A stretch of 64,000 nucleotides of DNA from an uncultured Bacteroidales bacterium (GTDB lineage Bacteria; Bacteroidota; Bacteroidia; Bacteroidales; Bacteroidaceae). The notes under the pieces were generated by a model that did not search any database, was not told where the DNA came from, and saw nothing but the letters and a program-made list of their open reading frames with translations. Shown in pieces: positions 8,957 to 18,100 of this stretch. The stretch is from positions 1 to 64,000 of the forward strand of contig CACYZY010000001.1 in assembly GCA_902779085.1 (NCBI GenBank). Direction: 5' to 3'. The position numbers and the translations under genes were made by a program. Numbering within the stretch: the first letter of the stretch is position 1; each line of letters opens with the position of its first letter.

Positions 8957-8974
8957 CCCGCCCTTTCGGGCGGG
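8957..8974. other. Short perfect hairpin between two small phage genes
   Basis: CCCGCCC (8957-8963) and GGGCGGG (8968-8974) with a 4-base loop, between the 56-aa gene and the DUF5053 gene. There is no T tract on the transcribed (minus) strand, so it is more likely an RNA stability or translation-spacing element than a terminator. Confidence 0.5.
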
Positions 8975-8980
8975 ACTTTG

Positions 8981-9151
8981 TTATTCTTCTTCAGTGTCTT
9001 TCGGCATGTCAGTCATTATCTCGAAGAGTTTCGTTGCGTAGTAGAGCAGCTGTGGGTAGCCTCTTGGAAATGATTTCACGTAATTCCTGATTGCCATTAT
9101 CAGCTCTTCTTCTTGTTCTGTTACCACCATTTTAATCAATTTCTTTTTCAT
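8981..9151 (-). CDS. Small 56-residue phage protein
   Basis: Minus-strand frame from ATG at 9151 to TAA at 8981, 56 residues, beginning MKKKLIKMVVTEQEEELIMA and ending in an acidic tail (KDTEEE). Supported by a near-perfect Bacteroidota promoter about 30 bases upstream and by a downstream co-oriented gene. Helical and charged; aromatic residues cluster in YPQLLYYATKLF. Family not recognised. Confidence 0.6.
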   Translation of the reverse strand: MKKKLIKMVVTEQEEELIMAIRNYVKSFPRGYPQLLYYATKLFEIMTDMPKDTEEE

Positions 9152-9178
9152 ATCTGTTATTGTTTTTGTTTGACATTA

Positions 9179-9236
9179 CAAATATACTACTAATTTTCGT
9201 ATTATACAAATTTTTAATACGAAAAATCGTATTTTT
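9179..9236 (-). promoter_or_regulatory. Prophage promoter with overlapping CGTATT operator repeats
   Basis: On the minus strand TTTG (9210-9207) is followed after exactly 20 bases by TATATTTG (9186-9179), a full Bacteroidota -33/-7 promoter reading into the 56-aa gene. A perfect dyad (TTTTCGTATT at 9194-9203, AATACGAAAA at 9216-9225) brackets the -33 box, and a third half-site TCGTATTTTT lies at 9227-9236. This is how a phage repressor operator would look. The adjacent AATACGA/TCGTATT hairpin could also help end the integrase transcript. Confidence 0.7.
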
Positions 9237-10433
9237 TTATAAATTTCCTTTGAACCTCTTGGTCTCCTCATGTACCGCCAGCGCGGTGCCCTTCAGGTAC
9301 TTGTTGGTGGTGGCAATGTCCGTGTGGCGTGCCTGGTCGCGGGCAATCACGATGCCCTCCGCGTTGGCAAGGTCACGTATGCCCGAGTCCTTCAGGCTGT
9401 AGAACATGTAGCTCTTTGGCCATCCCATCACCTTGCGCAGCTTGGCAAAGCGGTCGCGGAATATCCGTGGGTCTGCCATCTTTTCCGAAGGTGCCATGTC
9501 AGGCCCGAAGAGGTAGAAGCCTCCGGGGTTGTTGAACACACCCATGTCCAGCATCATCCTTATCAGCGTGTTGTTCAGTCCCACCATGCCGTCCCTCTTG
9601 TTTTTCGACACGGCCGATGAGACGAACACCTTCTGCTCCCTCAGGAAAATGTCCTGCAGGCGGATGTGCACCAGCTCCGTCGGACGGATGAAGGTGTAGT
9701 ACTCCATCATGCAGGCCAGCAGCATGTGGCGGTCGGTTTTCTCCAGTTGTTCTTTCATCTTCCTGAGGTCTATGGGGGTCAGGGCATCGCGCTGTTTCTC
9801 CGCCTCTGGAATTGACTTTATCTTCTCGACGGGGTTCTGCTCCAGATAGCGTTTCTCCACCATCCAAGAGCAAAGGGCCGAACACCAGGTGCGGTAGTTG
9901 TTTCTGGTCCTGGCAGATGAGTCGCAGTCCTCGAAGATGTAGTCCAGGAAATCCGATATCAGAGCTTGGTCGAACTGGTACATATATATAATAGGTAGGG
10001 GCCGGCTCTCAATGAAGTCCCTGAGGTAGCCTAGGCGGCTGGAGTAATCGTAGTGCGTCTTCTTCTTCATCGATCCTGCCGCCAGCATCTTCCTGATGTG
10101 GCCCTCGTAGATATCCAGTACGTCCTGGATCTGGGCATAGCCGCGACGGTCGCTCACGTCCGCCCAGGGGTTCCACCCTTTCCTGAGGCGGACAGTCACA
10201 TTGGTAATGATTTCTGCTGCCCTTTCCCTGCGTAGCGAAACTTTCTTGATGCTGTCAAGCATGTATTTCTTGCGCTTCATCTTGCCGCTTGCGGGGTCGA
10301 AGCACTTGAAGTCAACGTACCAGTTCTGCCTGGTATGAAGTTTTGGAAGGGTGTAGTTCAGGATTTCTTCCGTTGGAGCGCCTTTGCGTCTTCTTTTTTG
10401 ATCTTTTTTTTGAGCAAACATTTTTTTATACAT
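9237..10433 (-). CDS. Phage tyrosine integrase
   Basis: 398 residues. N-terminal arm-binding and core-binding regions (1-215) are followed by the catalytic domain. Visible active-site residues: R250 in FIRPTEL, K277/K279 in SKNKRDG, H370 in QARHTDIATTNKYL and the nucleophile Y379. The usual H-x-x-R box is altered to Y345-S-L-K348, so the second arginine is lysine. It is divergent from XerC/D but fits integrases of Bacteroidales mobile elements. The gene starts 144 bases from the 3' end of tRNA-fMet, the likely attachment site. It would catalyse insertion and excision of the prophage. An alternative ATG lies at codon 5. Confidence 0.88.
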   Translation of the reverse strand: MYKKMFAQKKDQKRRRKGAPTEEILNYTLPKLHTRQNWYVDFKCFDPASGKMKRKKYMLDSIKKVSLRRERAAEIITNVTVRLRKGWNPWADVSDRRGYAQIQDVLDIYEGHIRKMLAAGSMKKKTHYDYSSRLGYLRDFIESRPLPIIYMYQFDQALISDFLDYIFEDCDSSARTRNNYRTWCSALCSWMVEKRYLEQNPVEKIKSIPEAEKQRDALTPIDLRKMKEQLEKTDRHMLLACMMEYYTFIRPTELVHIRLQDIFLREQKVFVSSAVSKNKRDGMVGLNNTLIRMMLDMGVFNNPGGFYLFGPDMAPSEKMADPRIFRDRFAKLRKVMGWPKSYMFYSLKDSGIRDLANAEGIVIARDQARHTDIATTNKYLKGTALAVHEETKRFKGNL

Positions 10434-10534
10434 TTTTTCGCCCGCTCAGGAGGATAAAATGTATTCCGTTAAACAAATCTGCCACTATTTTTGTCAATTA
10501 TGTCCTGATTTTGTCTGACCTATATTGACGATAA

Positions 10535-10571
10535 AAGGGTTAAAACGCCATTTTTTAGCATTTTAACCCTT
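10535..10571. terminator. Hairpin at the prophage/tRNA boundary
   Basis: Perfect 11-bp stem, AAGGGTTAAAA (10535-10545) with TTTTAACCCTT (10561-10571), 15-base loop. On the minus strand it follows the tRNA 3' end by six bases and continues into TTAT, so it could terminate the tRNA transcript. It may also form part of the attachment region. Confidence 0.55.
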
Positions 10572-10577
10572 CGAAAG

Positions 10578-10650
<73 letters not shown>

Positions 10651-10751
10651 ATGTTCATTGTTTTCGCTTGCAAAGGTACGCTTTTATATTTGAATTGGCA
10701 AATATTAATGAGATAATTTTTTAATTTCTTGTATTGTTGATTATTTTGTCT

Positions 10752-10759
10752 TATTTTTG
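10752..10759 (+). promoter_or_regulatory. -7 box for the TetR gene
   Basis: TATTTTTG fits TAnnTTTG. The -33 region is weak. The implied transcription start near 10766 supports the ATG at 10791 rather than the in-frame ATG at 10770. Confidence 0.5.
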
Positions 10760-10790
10760 CACAGTGTGAATGTTAGTAGTATTTAGAGCT

Positions 10791-11372
10791 ATGACTGAAA
10801 CAAAAGATAGAATAGTCAATGAGGCTCGTGAGCTATTTGCAAAAAAGGGCTATGACAATGTCAATGTCAATGATATAGCCTCGGCATGTGACATTGGACG
10901 CAGAACAGTCTATACCTATTTCACAGGTAAAGATGAAATTTATATGGCTGTTATCGAGACTGAGTTAGAAAGACTTATGGCTCGTATGGCAGCTGTTGCA
11001 CAAGCAGATCTTTCTCCTGACAAAAAATTGTTGGAGATGATTTTTACCCGTTTGGTGGCCATTAAAGAAGTGGTACATCGAAATGGATCACTTAAAGCTG
11101 ATTTTTTTCAGGATATAATGTTAGTTGAGAAAGTGAGGAAACGCTTCGATAGAAAAGAGATGGGCATTTTGCGAAGAGTACTCAATGAAGGAGTCAAGAA
11201 AGGCGTTTTTCATATAGATAATATAGGGCTTACTGCACAGATTATTCATTATTGTCTAAAAGGTTTAGAAGTGCCATATATTAAGGATACCTTAGGCATT
11301 GGTGTGTCAGATGCTATGGCAAAGAGAATTGTAGAGAATATTCTTGCAGGAGCATTGAGGGTAACGTATTAA
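10791..11372 (+). CDS. TetR/AcrR-family transcriptional regulator
   Basis: 193 residues from ATG 10791. Residues ~5-50 hold the TetR helix-turn-helix (RIVNEARELFAKKGYDNVNV, then IASACDIGRRTVYTYF). The ligand-binding C-terminal domain is helical, with no recognisable effector signature. It lies 26 bases upstream of the FabG-type reductase, so it may regulate that gene or lipid metabolism more broadly; this is inference from position. Length and layout are normal for the family. Confidence 0.85.
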   Translation: MTETKDRIVNEARELFAKKGYDNVNVNDIASACDIGRRTVYTYFTGKDEIYMAVIETELERLMARMAAVAQADLSPDKKLLEMIFTRLVAIKEVVHRNGSLKADFFQDIMLVEKVRKRFDRKEMGILRRVLNEGVKKGVFHIDNIGLTAQIIHYCLKGLEVPYIKDTLGIGVSDAMAKRIVENILAGALRVTY

Positions 11373-11398
11373 TTTAAGTTATTTAAAAAGATAGAATT

Positions 11399-12145
11399 AT
11401 GGGACTTTTAGAAGGGAAGACTGCCCTAATTACAGGAGCGGCTCGTGGTATTGGTAAAGGAATAGCATTGAAATTTGCTAGTGAAGGTGCTAATATCGCT
11501 TTTACAGATCTAGTGATAGATGATAATGGTTTGGAAACAGAAAAAGAAATAGCTGCTTTCGGCGTAAAGGCTAAAGGTTATGCAAGTAATGCAGCAGAGT
11601 TTACTACCACAGAAGAGTTGGTTAAAAAAGTTGTTGCTGATTTTGGTAGAATAGATATATTGGTAAATAATGCAGGTATTACTAAAGATGCCTTGATGCT
11701 CCGAATGACAGAGGCTCAGTGGGATGCAGTTATTGCAGTCAATTTAAAGTCGGCATTCAATTTTATACATGCCATTACACCTATCATGTTGAAACAGAAG
11801 GCTGGTAGTATTATCAATATGGCTTCTGTGGTGGGCGTTCATGGCAATGCAGGGCAATGCAACTACGCAGCATCTAAGGCTGGTTTAATTGCATTGGCTA
11901 AGAGTATCGGACAAGAAGTAGGTAGCCGTGGCATTCGCGCGAATGCTATTGCTCCAGGATTTATTGACACTGCTATGACGCAGGCTTTGCCTGATGATAT
12001 CCGTAAGGCTTGGATACAGAACATTCCTTTGCGTCGTGCTGGTCAAGTAGAAGATATAGCAAATGTAGCCACTTTTTTGGCATCTGATCTTTCGTCTTAT
12101 GTTACTGGTCAGGTAATTCAGGTTGATGGCGGTATGAATATGTAA
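11399..12145 (+). CDS. fabG: 3-oxoacyl-ACP reductase, FabG-type SDR
   Basis: 248 residues, a complete classical short-chain dehydrogenase. Cofactor motif TGAARGIG at 12-19, NNAG at 90-93, and catalytic tetrad N115, S143, Y156, K160 (YAASK). The C-terminus ends VDGGMNM, typical of FabG. Expected reaction: NADPH-dependent reduction of 3-oxoacyl-ACP in fatty-acid elongation. It sits between a TetR regulator and a pseudouridine synthase, whose ATG overlaps its stop (TAATG). Another SDR substrate cannot be excluded, but the match to FabG is close. Confidence 0.88.
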   Translation: MGLLEGKTALITGAARGIGKGIALKFASEGANIAFTDLVIDDNGLETEKEIAAFGVKAKGYASNAAEFTTTEELVKKVVADFGRIDILVNNAGITKDALMLRMTEAQWDAVIAVNLKSAFNFIHAITPIMLKQKAGSIINMASVVGVHGNAGQCNYAASKAGLIALAKSIGQEVGSRGIRANAIAPGFIDTAMTQALPDDIRKAWIQNIPLRRAGQVEDIANVATFLASDLSSYVTGQVIQVDGGMNM

Positions 12146-12816
12146 TGGTAGTTATTTACGAGGACAACCATATTATAATTGTCAGCAAGGATGCTGGTGA
12201 AATAGTTCAAGGAGATAAGACAGGGGATACCCCCCTGTCTGAATCTGTTAAGGCATATATAAAAGAGAAATACAACAAGCCTGGCAATGTGTTTATTGGT
12301 GTACCACACCGACTTGATCGCCCAGTAAGTGGCATCGTCGTGATGGCAAGAACCAGTAAGGCCTTAAGTCGACTTAGTGAGATGTTTCGCGATGGTGAGG
12401 TAAAGAAAACCTATTGGGCCATTGTGAAGAATATGCCTCCAAAGAATGAAGATGAGTTGGTGCACTATCTAGTCCGTAATGAAAAACTTAATAAGAGTTT
12501 TGCATACGACATGGAAGTGCCTAACAGTAAAAAAGCCATTTTGCATTACAAGCTAATAGGCAGGTCTGACAATTATTGCCTTTTGGAAGTTGACTTGAAA
12601 ACAGGAAGGCATCATCAGATACGTTGTCAATTGGCTAAGATAGGATGTCCTATTAAAGGAGACTTGAAATATGGAGCTGAGCGTTCCAACCCAGATGGAA
12701 GTATCTGTTTGCATGCTCGCAAGGTGAGTTTCCTCCATCCCGTAAAGAAAATTATGATAGAGGTTGAAGCTCTTGTTCCTCAGACCAATTTGTGGACTTC
12801 TTTTATTGTAAAATAA
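12145..12816 (+). CDS. RluA-family pseudouridine synthase
   Basis: 223 residues, short for RluA/RluD and lacking an N-terminal S4 domain. The active-site motif PHRLDRPVSGIVV contains the catalytic D58, and the family's KTGRHHQIRCQLA and HARKVSFLHP motifs follow. It would convert uridine to pseudouridine in rRNA or tRNA; the target cannot be told. The start overlaps the fabG stop, implying translational coupling. Confidence 0.88.
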   Translation: MVVIYEDNHIIIVSKDAGEIVQGDKTGDTPLSESVKAYIKEKYNKPGNVFIGVPHRLDRPVSGIVVMARTSKALSRLSEMFRDGEVKKTYWAIVKNMPPKNEDELVHYLVRNEKLNKSFAYDMEVPNSKKAILHYKLIGRSDNYCLLEVDLKTGRHHQIRCQLAKIGCPIKGDLKYGAERSNPDGSICLHARKVSFLHPVKKIMIEVEALVPQTNLWTSFIVK

Positions 12817-12826
12817 ATTTTAAACC

Positions 12827-13663
12827 ATGCGTATTAAGTTTACTTTTTTTGTTTTATCGGTGCTGGCATGCGCATTCATTAGTTGCAAATCAGCCCCTAA
12901 CAATGATGACAATATGACAAGAGTAAAGATTGAAACTAATAAGGGTGATATCATTGTACAACTTTATAATGATACCCCCAAACATAAGGCCAATTTCTTA
13001 AAACTGGTGAAGGATGGCACGTATGAAGGCACTCTGTTCCATCGTGTTATCAATAATTTTATGATTCAGGCTGGTGACCCTAATTCCAAGACAGCTGCAA
13101 AAGACCAGCAGTTGGGTGATGGCGATGTAGGTTATACCATTCCTGCAGAGTTTGTCTATCCAGAGCGATTCCACAAACGTGGTGCTTTGGCTGCAGCTCG
13201 TCAGGGCGATCAGGTAAACCCCAAGAAAGAATCATCAGGTTGTCAGTTCTATATAGTAACGGGTCAGGTTTACAATGATTCTACCCTTGTCAATATGGAG
13301 AAGCGTAAGAACTATAACGTGTTGAATGCCGCTTTTTCTCAATTGGTTATGAAGAATAGAGAAGAGATTATGAACTTGCAGAAGAAGGGTGATGAGAAAG
13401 CCTTGATGGCAATGCAAGACAAATTGCTTGCTCAAGCTAGAGAACAGATTAAAGATGTACCTGAGTTTAAGTTTACCCAGGAGCAAGTAGAGGCATATAC
13501 TTCCATCGGTGGAACCCCTCATCTGGATGGAGAATATACTGTATTTGGTGAGGTAGTTGATGGTATGAATGTAGTGGATGAAATCCAACAAGTGGCTACC
13601 AATACCAGCGACCGCCCAGTAGATGATGTTGTTATTAAAAAAATGACCATCCTTGATAATTAA
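12827..13663 (+). CDS. Cyclophilin-type peptidyl-prolyl isomerase, lipoprotein
   Basis: 278 residues. A lipoprotein signal (hydrophobic residues 4-18, lipobox FISC with C20) points to membrane anchoring in the periplasm. The cyclophilin core follows: KVLFHRV-like TLFHRVINNFMIQAGDP, then QFYIVTGQ, and GGTPHLDGEYTVFGEV. A Lys/Glu-rich helical insert (~155-210) interrupts the core, as in other Bacteroidales cyclophilins. Likely role: folding of exported proteins. The stop region overlaps the next gene by 11 bases. Confidence 0.88.
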   Translation: MRIKFTFFVLSVLACAFISCKSAPNNDDNMTRVKIETNKGDIIVQLYNDTPKHKANFLKLVKDGTYEGTLFHRVINNFMIQAGDPNSKTAAKDQQLGDGDVGYTIPAEFVYPERFHKRGALAAARQGDQVNPKKESSGCQFYIVTGQVYNDSTLVNMEKRKNYNVLNAAFSQLVMKNREEIMNLQKKGDEKALMAMQDKLLAQAREQIKDVPEFKFTQEQVEAYTSIGGTPHLDGEYTVFGEVVDGMNVVDEIQQVATNTSDRPVDDVVIKKMTILDN

Positions 13664-14888
13664 CAAGCAGACACTGGATAATGGACTGAGAATCGTGCAT
13701 GTGCAAGATTCCAGTACCCAGATGGTTGCTGTAAATGTACTATACGATGTAGGTTCAAGAGATGAGCATCCTGATCATACAGGTTTTGCTCATCTCTTTG
13801 AGCATCTGATGTTTGGTGGGACTAAAAATGTACATGATTTTGATACCCCTTTGCAAAGGGCAGGAGGCGATAGCAATGCTTGGACTAATGCTGATGTAAC
13901 GAATTATTATTCTACAATGCCTGCTCATCATATTGAGACCGCCTTGTGGATGGAGAGCGATCGAATGATGTCGTTGGATTTGTCAGAAAAGAACCTCGAA
14001 GTTCAACGTAAAGTAGTAATTGAAGAGTTTAAGCAACGATGTATGAATCTTCCATATGGTGATGTTAGCCATTTGATGTCACCACTTTGTTACAAAATTC
14101 ATCCATATAGATGGCCTGTCATTGGTAAAGAACTTAATCATATAGCTAATGCTACAATTGATGAAGTTGCCAATTTCTATCATCGTTTTTATGTTCCTAA
14201 TCGTGCTGTCTTGACGATTGTAGGTAACATTACTTGGAACCAAACACTTAATCTTGTGAAAAAATGGTTTGACGAATTGCTTACAGGTGATTATTATGTG
14301 CGCTCTCTACCTCAAGAGCCTCGTCAAACAGAACAACGTAGAATGAGTGTTGAGAGAAATGTACCACAAGATGCCTTGTATATTTCTTTCCATACCCCTC
14401 CCTTTCTGAATACGGATTATTACGCATGTGATATTATTTCCGATATTTTATGTAATGGTGATTCCAGCCGATTCAAGCAACGACTAATTCATGAGCGTAA
14501 ATTGTTTACATCCATTGATTCTCCTATCACAGGCACTAGAGATGCTGGACTTTTTGAGATTAAAGGTAAGCTTAGGCCTGGTGTTTCTTTAGAGGAAGCA
14601 GAGCAAGTTGTTTGGGAAGAGCTTGATACTATGAGATATCAGTTAATTAATGACTACGAGCTTGAAAAGGTGAAAAACAAATTTGAGTCAGTACAGACAT
14701 TTGGCAATATCAGCTATCAACGTGTCGCTTTTCGCCTTGCTTGGTTTGAACTTACGGAGAGAGCCGAACTAATAAACGAAGAATCAGAGCGTTACCGCAC
14801 CGTTGATAACATCAGCATTCAACGTGTTGCCAACGATTTGTTCAATCCTACAAATGCTTCAATCTTGTATTACCGAAAAACAAACTAA
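13653..14888 (+). CDS. M16-family zinc peptidase
   Basis: 411 residues from a TTG at 13653 that overlaps the end of the cyclophilin gene. No earlier ATG exists and the next one (codon 24) would truncate the first strand. The inverted zinc motif HLFEH (H47, E50, H51) is intact, followed by FGGTKNV and, 70-80 residues on, the glutamate-containing helix VVIEEFKQRC. The length fits one M16 half with its inactive domain. There is no signal peptide. Substrate unknown. It is probably co-transcribed with the cyclophilin. Confidence 0.85.
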   Translation: MIINKQTLDNGLRIVHVQDSSTQMVAVNVLYDVGSRDEHPDHTGFAHLFEHLMFGGTKNVHDFDTPLQRAGGDSNAWTNADVTNYYSTMPAHHIETALWMESDRMMSLDLSEKNLEVQRKVVIEEFKQRCMNLPYGDVSHLMSPLCYKIHPYRWPVIGKELNHIANATIDEVANFYHRFYVPNRAVLTIVGNITWNQTLNLVKKWFDELLTGDYYVRSLPQEPRQTEQRRMSVERNVPQDALYISFHTPPFLNTDYYACDIISDILCNGDSSRFKQRLIHERKLFTSIDSPITGTRDAGLFEIKGKLRPGVSLEEAEQVVWEELDTMRYQLINDYELEKVKNKFESVQTFGNISYQRVAFRLAWFELTERAELINEESERYRTVDNISIQRVANDLFNPTNASILYYRKTN

Positions 14889-14957
14889 ACTTGTTTTTAT
14901 ACTTGAATAACATTAAAGCGCCTTGAACCAAATCAAACATAAATAAGAGGCTACATA

Positions 14958-15018
14958 GTTTACTACCGCTAAACCACCCGTTTAGTTCTACTAAAGCATC
15001 CGTTTACTACCGCTAAAC
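14958..15018. repeat. Three 22-bp-period palindromic repeat units
   Basis: In the ~280-base gap before tamB, GTTTACTACCGCTAAAC at 14958 and again at 15002 flank GTTTAGTTCTACTAAAG at 14980; starts are exactly 22 bases apart. Each 17-mer is an imperfect palindrome (GTTTA...TAAAC). The same unit type recurs at 50462. Confidence 0.8.
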
Positions 15019-15118
15019 AGCTTTTATTGTATAAAGCACCTTGTTTGTTGCTATTCAGTTAGAACGTTATTCTTTTTTCGACTTGATTCAGGGTGAATTG
15101 TGTCATTATTTCCCTTCA

Positions 15119-15168
15119 TTTGTCATATAAATCGAAAGTTTTATCTATTTTTGCTTCGTAAACGAAGC
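15119..15168 (+). promoter_or_regulatory. Candidate promoter and leader hairpin before tamB
   Basis: TTTG (15119-15122) and TATTTTTG (15146-15153) with a slightly long 23-base spacer. A perfect hairpin GCTTCGT-AA-ACGAAGC (15153-15168) follows at once and ends four bases before the ATG, so it covers the whole short leader. Confidence 0.45.
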
Positions 15169-15172
15169 AGGC

Positions 15173-18100
15173 ATGTTTGATATCCGCAATTTGGTTGGCA
15201 ACTGGAAGAAAGTACTGTTGTGGCTATTTTTAGTCCCCATAGGTCTTTTCCTAACGCTGATGGTATTGTTGTATGTACCTCCAGTGCAGAATTTCGTTTG
15301 CAAAAAAGTAGCTGCTGTAGCCTCTGAATCTTTGGGTATGGATATCAGTTTAGGACGTGTAGACCTACGTTTCCCCCTCAACCTGTTAGTGCACGATGTG
15401 CAGGCTGTTCAGCAAGGCGACACCTTGTTGGATGTGGCAAGTCTTAATGTGAGAGTAAAGGCTTGGCCCTTGTTGAAGGGTAAGGTGGATGTAATGAAGG
15501 CTGAACTATCTGATGCTAAACTAAATACTGCTAGCATGATAGAAGGTGTGCTGGTGAAGGGAAACGTGGGCAATCTCTCATTAGTAAGCCATCATGTTGA
15601 TTTGAACACTCAGGAGGCATTTATTGACGATCTGTCGTTAGCAGATGCACAAGTGTATGTGTCTTATGCCGATACAGTACCTAGTGATAGTATATCCGAA
15701 CCAGTTAATTGGGTAATCCGTCTTGAACAACTGAAACTGAGTCAAGTGGGGGTTGACTTTGAGATGCCTTTGGATACCCTGTCATTGAGTACCTTTATCA
15801 ACGAAGCTGAACTGAAAGATGGTTTGGTGGATTTGGCCAATGAACGTTATGAGATACAAAACTTTGTATTGGATGGTAAGCGACTGTCTTTTGATTTTGG
15901 CGAAGATTTAAGAAGAAACAAAGCCGATGGTATCGACCCATCTCATCTCACACTTTATAATCTCCACATGGATGTGGATTCTATTCTGTATCAGGCTCCT
16001 GATATTAGAGCGATAATTAACGGACTGAGCTTGTTTGAACGTAGTGGTTTTGAAGTTTCTTCTATGACGGGTCGTTTTACGGCAGATAAAGGCGGCATGT
16101 ATTTGGATGATTTGCGTCTCCTGACTCCCAATAGCGAAGCTTCAGTTAATGCAAAGATGCCGTTGGTCAATGGCCAATGGTCAAAAACTAACGAACTAAC
16201 TGCTCGAATCAATGCTCGTATAGGTAAAGAAGATTTGCTCATGCTGGCAAGTAAAGATTTACTCGACGATAATTTCCGTAAACACTACCCCATTCATCCG
16301 CTTGTTCTGCGCGCAACAGTCAGTGGGAACCTCCAACGTTTGAATATTACACAGCTTAATGCAAACTTGCCAGGGGCCCTTTCGCTCAATAGTAGCGGTC
16401 AGATGTATCAAATTACCGATTCCTTGGCTCGTAACGGACAGATGACGCTTAATGCTCAGACGGGAGACGTCAAATTCCTTCTAGGGTTGGCTGGCATTCA
16501 CCCAGATAACCTTTCCGTTACCATCCCAGATAGTATTCGAATGGCTGGTAACTTTTACATAGACGGCTCAAAACTTACCTCTCAGCTTAATGTTGTAGAA
16601 GGAAAAGGAAATGCTTCCCTCATCGGATCTTACAATCTTCTCAGTGAAGACTACGAGGCTGATGTCCGTATTGACTCCTTGCGAATAGACCATTTCTTGC
16701 CTCACGACTCAATCTACCTCTTTTCTGGGCATGTGATAGCCAAAGGCAAGGGAGTGGATTTTGCGTCCCCCCAATCGACGGGTCAGTTTGAAGCCATTGT
16801 TAATCAGATTCAATACAAAGAGATGGACATCCGCAACATCTCGGCAGATGGCTCTTTGCAGAATAGTAGGTTATCCATGAACCTGCAAGCCGATAACGAC
16901 CTATTCCGCCTTTCCGGTAATGGTAGAATGCGTATGGATGTTCCTCATTTCAATGGCAATGTTGATTTGCAGGTTGATGATGTAAATTTGTATAAGTTAG
17001 GCCTTGCCTCTAAACCTTTGGATAAGCCGTTTGCTTTGCATATTACGGGTGTGGCTCGTCGTGACTCTGCTCAGTTTGACATAACTGGTGGTGACCTCGA
17101 CTTGCGCTTGAAATCTCTCACTACCATCGACAAGTTATTGGCAGACGGGCGACATTTTGATGAAATTTTGAATAAACAGATTGAATCTCGTCAACTGAAT
17201 CATGCTGAATTGCGCGCAGCCTTGCCTGCAGGAGGTTTACGCATTCGTGCAGGGAAGGATAATCCTCTGTCAGATTATCTGAAGACGGAAGGTATCTCTT
17301 TCGACAATGTATTGGTAAACTATGGCTTTACTCCAGAAATGGGTATCAATGGTAGAGCTTCTCTACATGGGTTGAGGGTGGATTCATTGCAACTTGATAC
17401 TATTTATTTGACACTTCGTCAAGACACCTCACATTTGGCATTGCAAGGAGGAGTTATCAATGGCCCCCGCAATCCACAATATGTCTTCCATGCTTATTTG
17501 GATGGCGATATTCGCAGTAAGGATGTAAATATGAATATCAACTATATCGACGGGAAAGGGAAGACTGGTTTGCAGTTGGGATTTAATGCCCAGCCAGTAG
17601 TGAATGGCGGAAGAAATGGTGGGGCAAATGGATTGTTGGTCTATCTCACACCTGATGAACCTATTGTAGCCTATCGTAAATTCCTTTTCAACGAGAATAA
17701 CAATTGGCTTTATCTGCATCAGGACAAGCGTCTGTATGCAAATATAGACATGAAAAGCGACGAAGGTTTGCGTTTCCGAATGCGAAGTGACCGCAGTGAT
17801 ACGATATCTTTGCAGAATATGACAGTAGAACTCTCTCGTCTCAAGCTGCAAGAGCTTTCCTCTATCTTACCTTATATGCCTGAACTGGGAGGTTTAATTA
17901 CTGTAGATGCCACATATCTGCAATCAGCCACTTCTATGCAGGTCAGTGCTGAATCTATGATTGATTCATTGACTTATGAACACAAGCCTGTCGGCGATGT
18001 GAACGTAGGTTTAACTTGGTTGCCAGAAGGTACTAACAAGCATTATCTTGACTCTTATCTGATGCTCGATGACGAAGAAGTGGTGATGGCGAGTGGTACG

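Noticed and set aside
8957-8974. Terminator call for the GC-rich hairpin
   Set aside because: No T run on the transcribed strand and it sits inside a co-oriented gene pair.
10770-10790. Longer TetR start
   Set aside because: Too close to the predicted transcription start; family alignment begins at MTETKDR.
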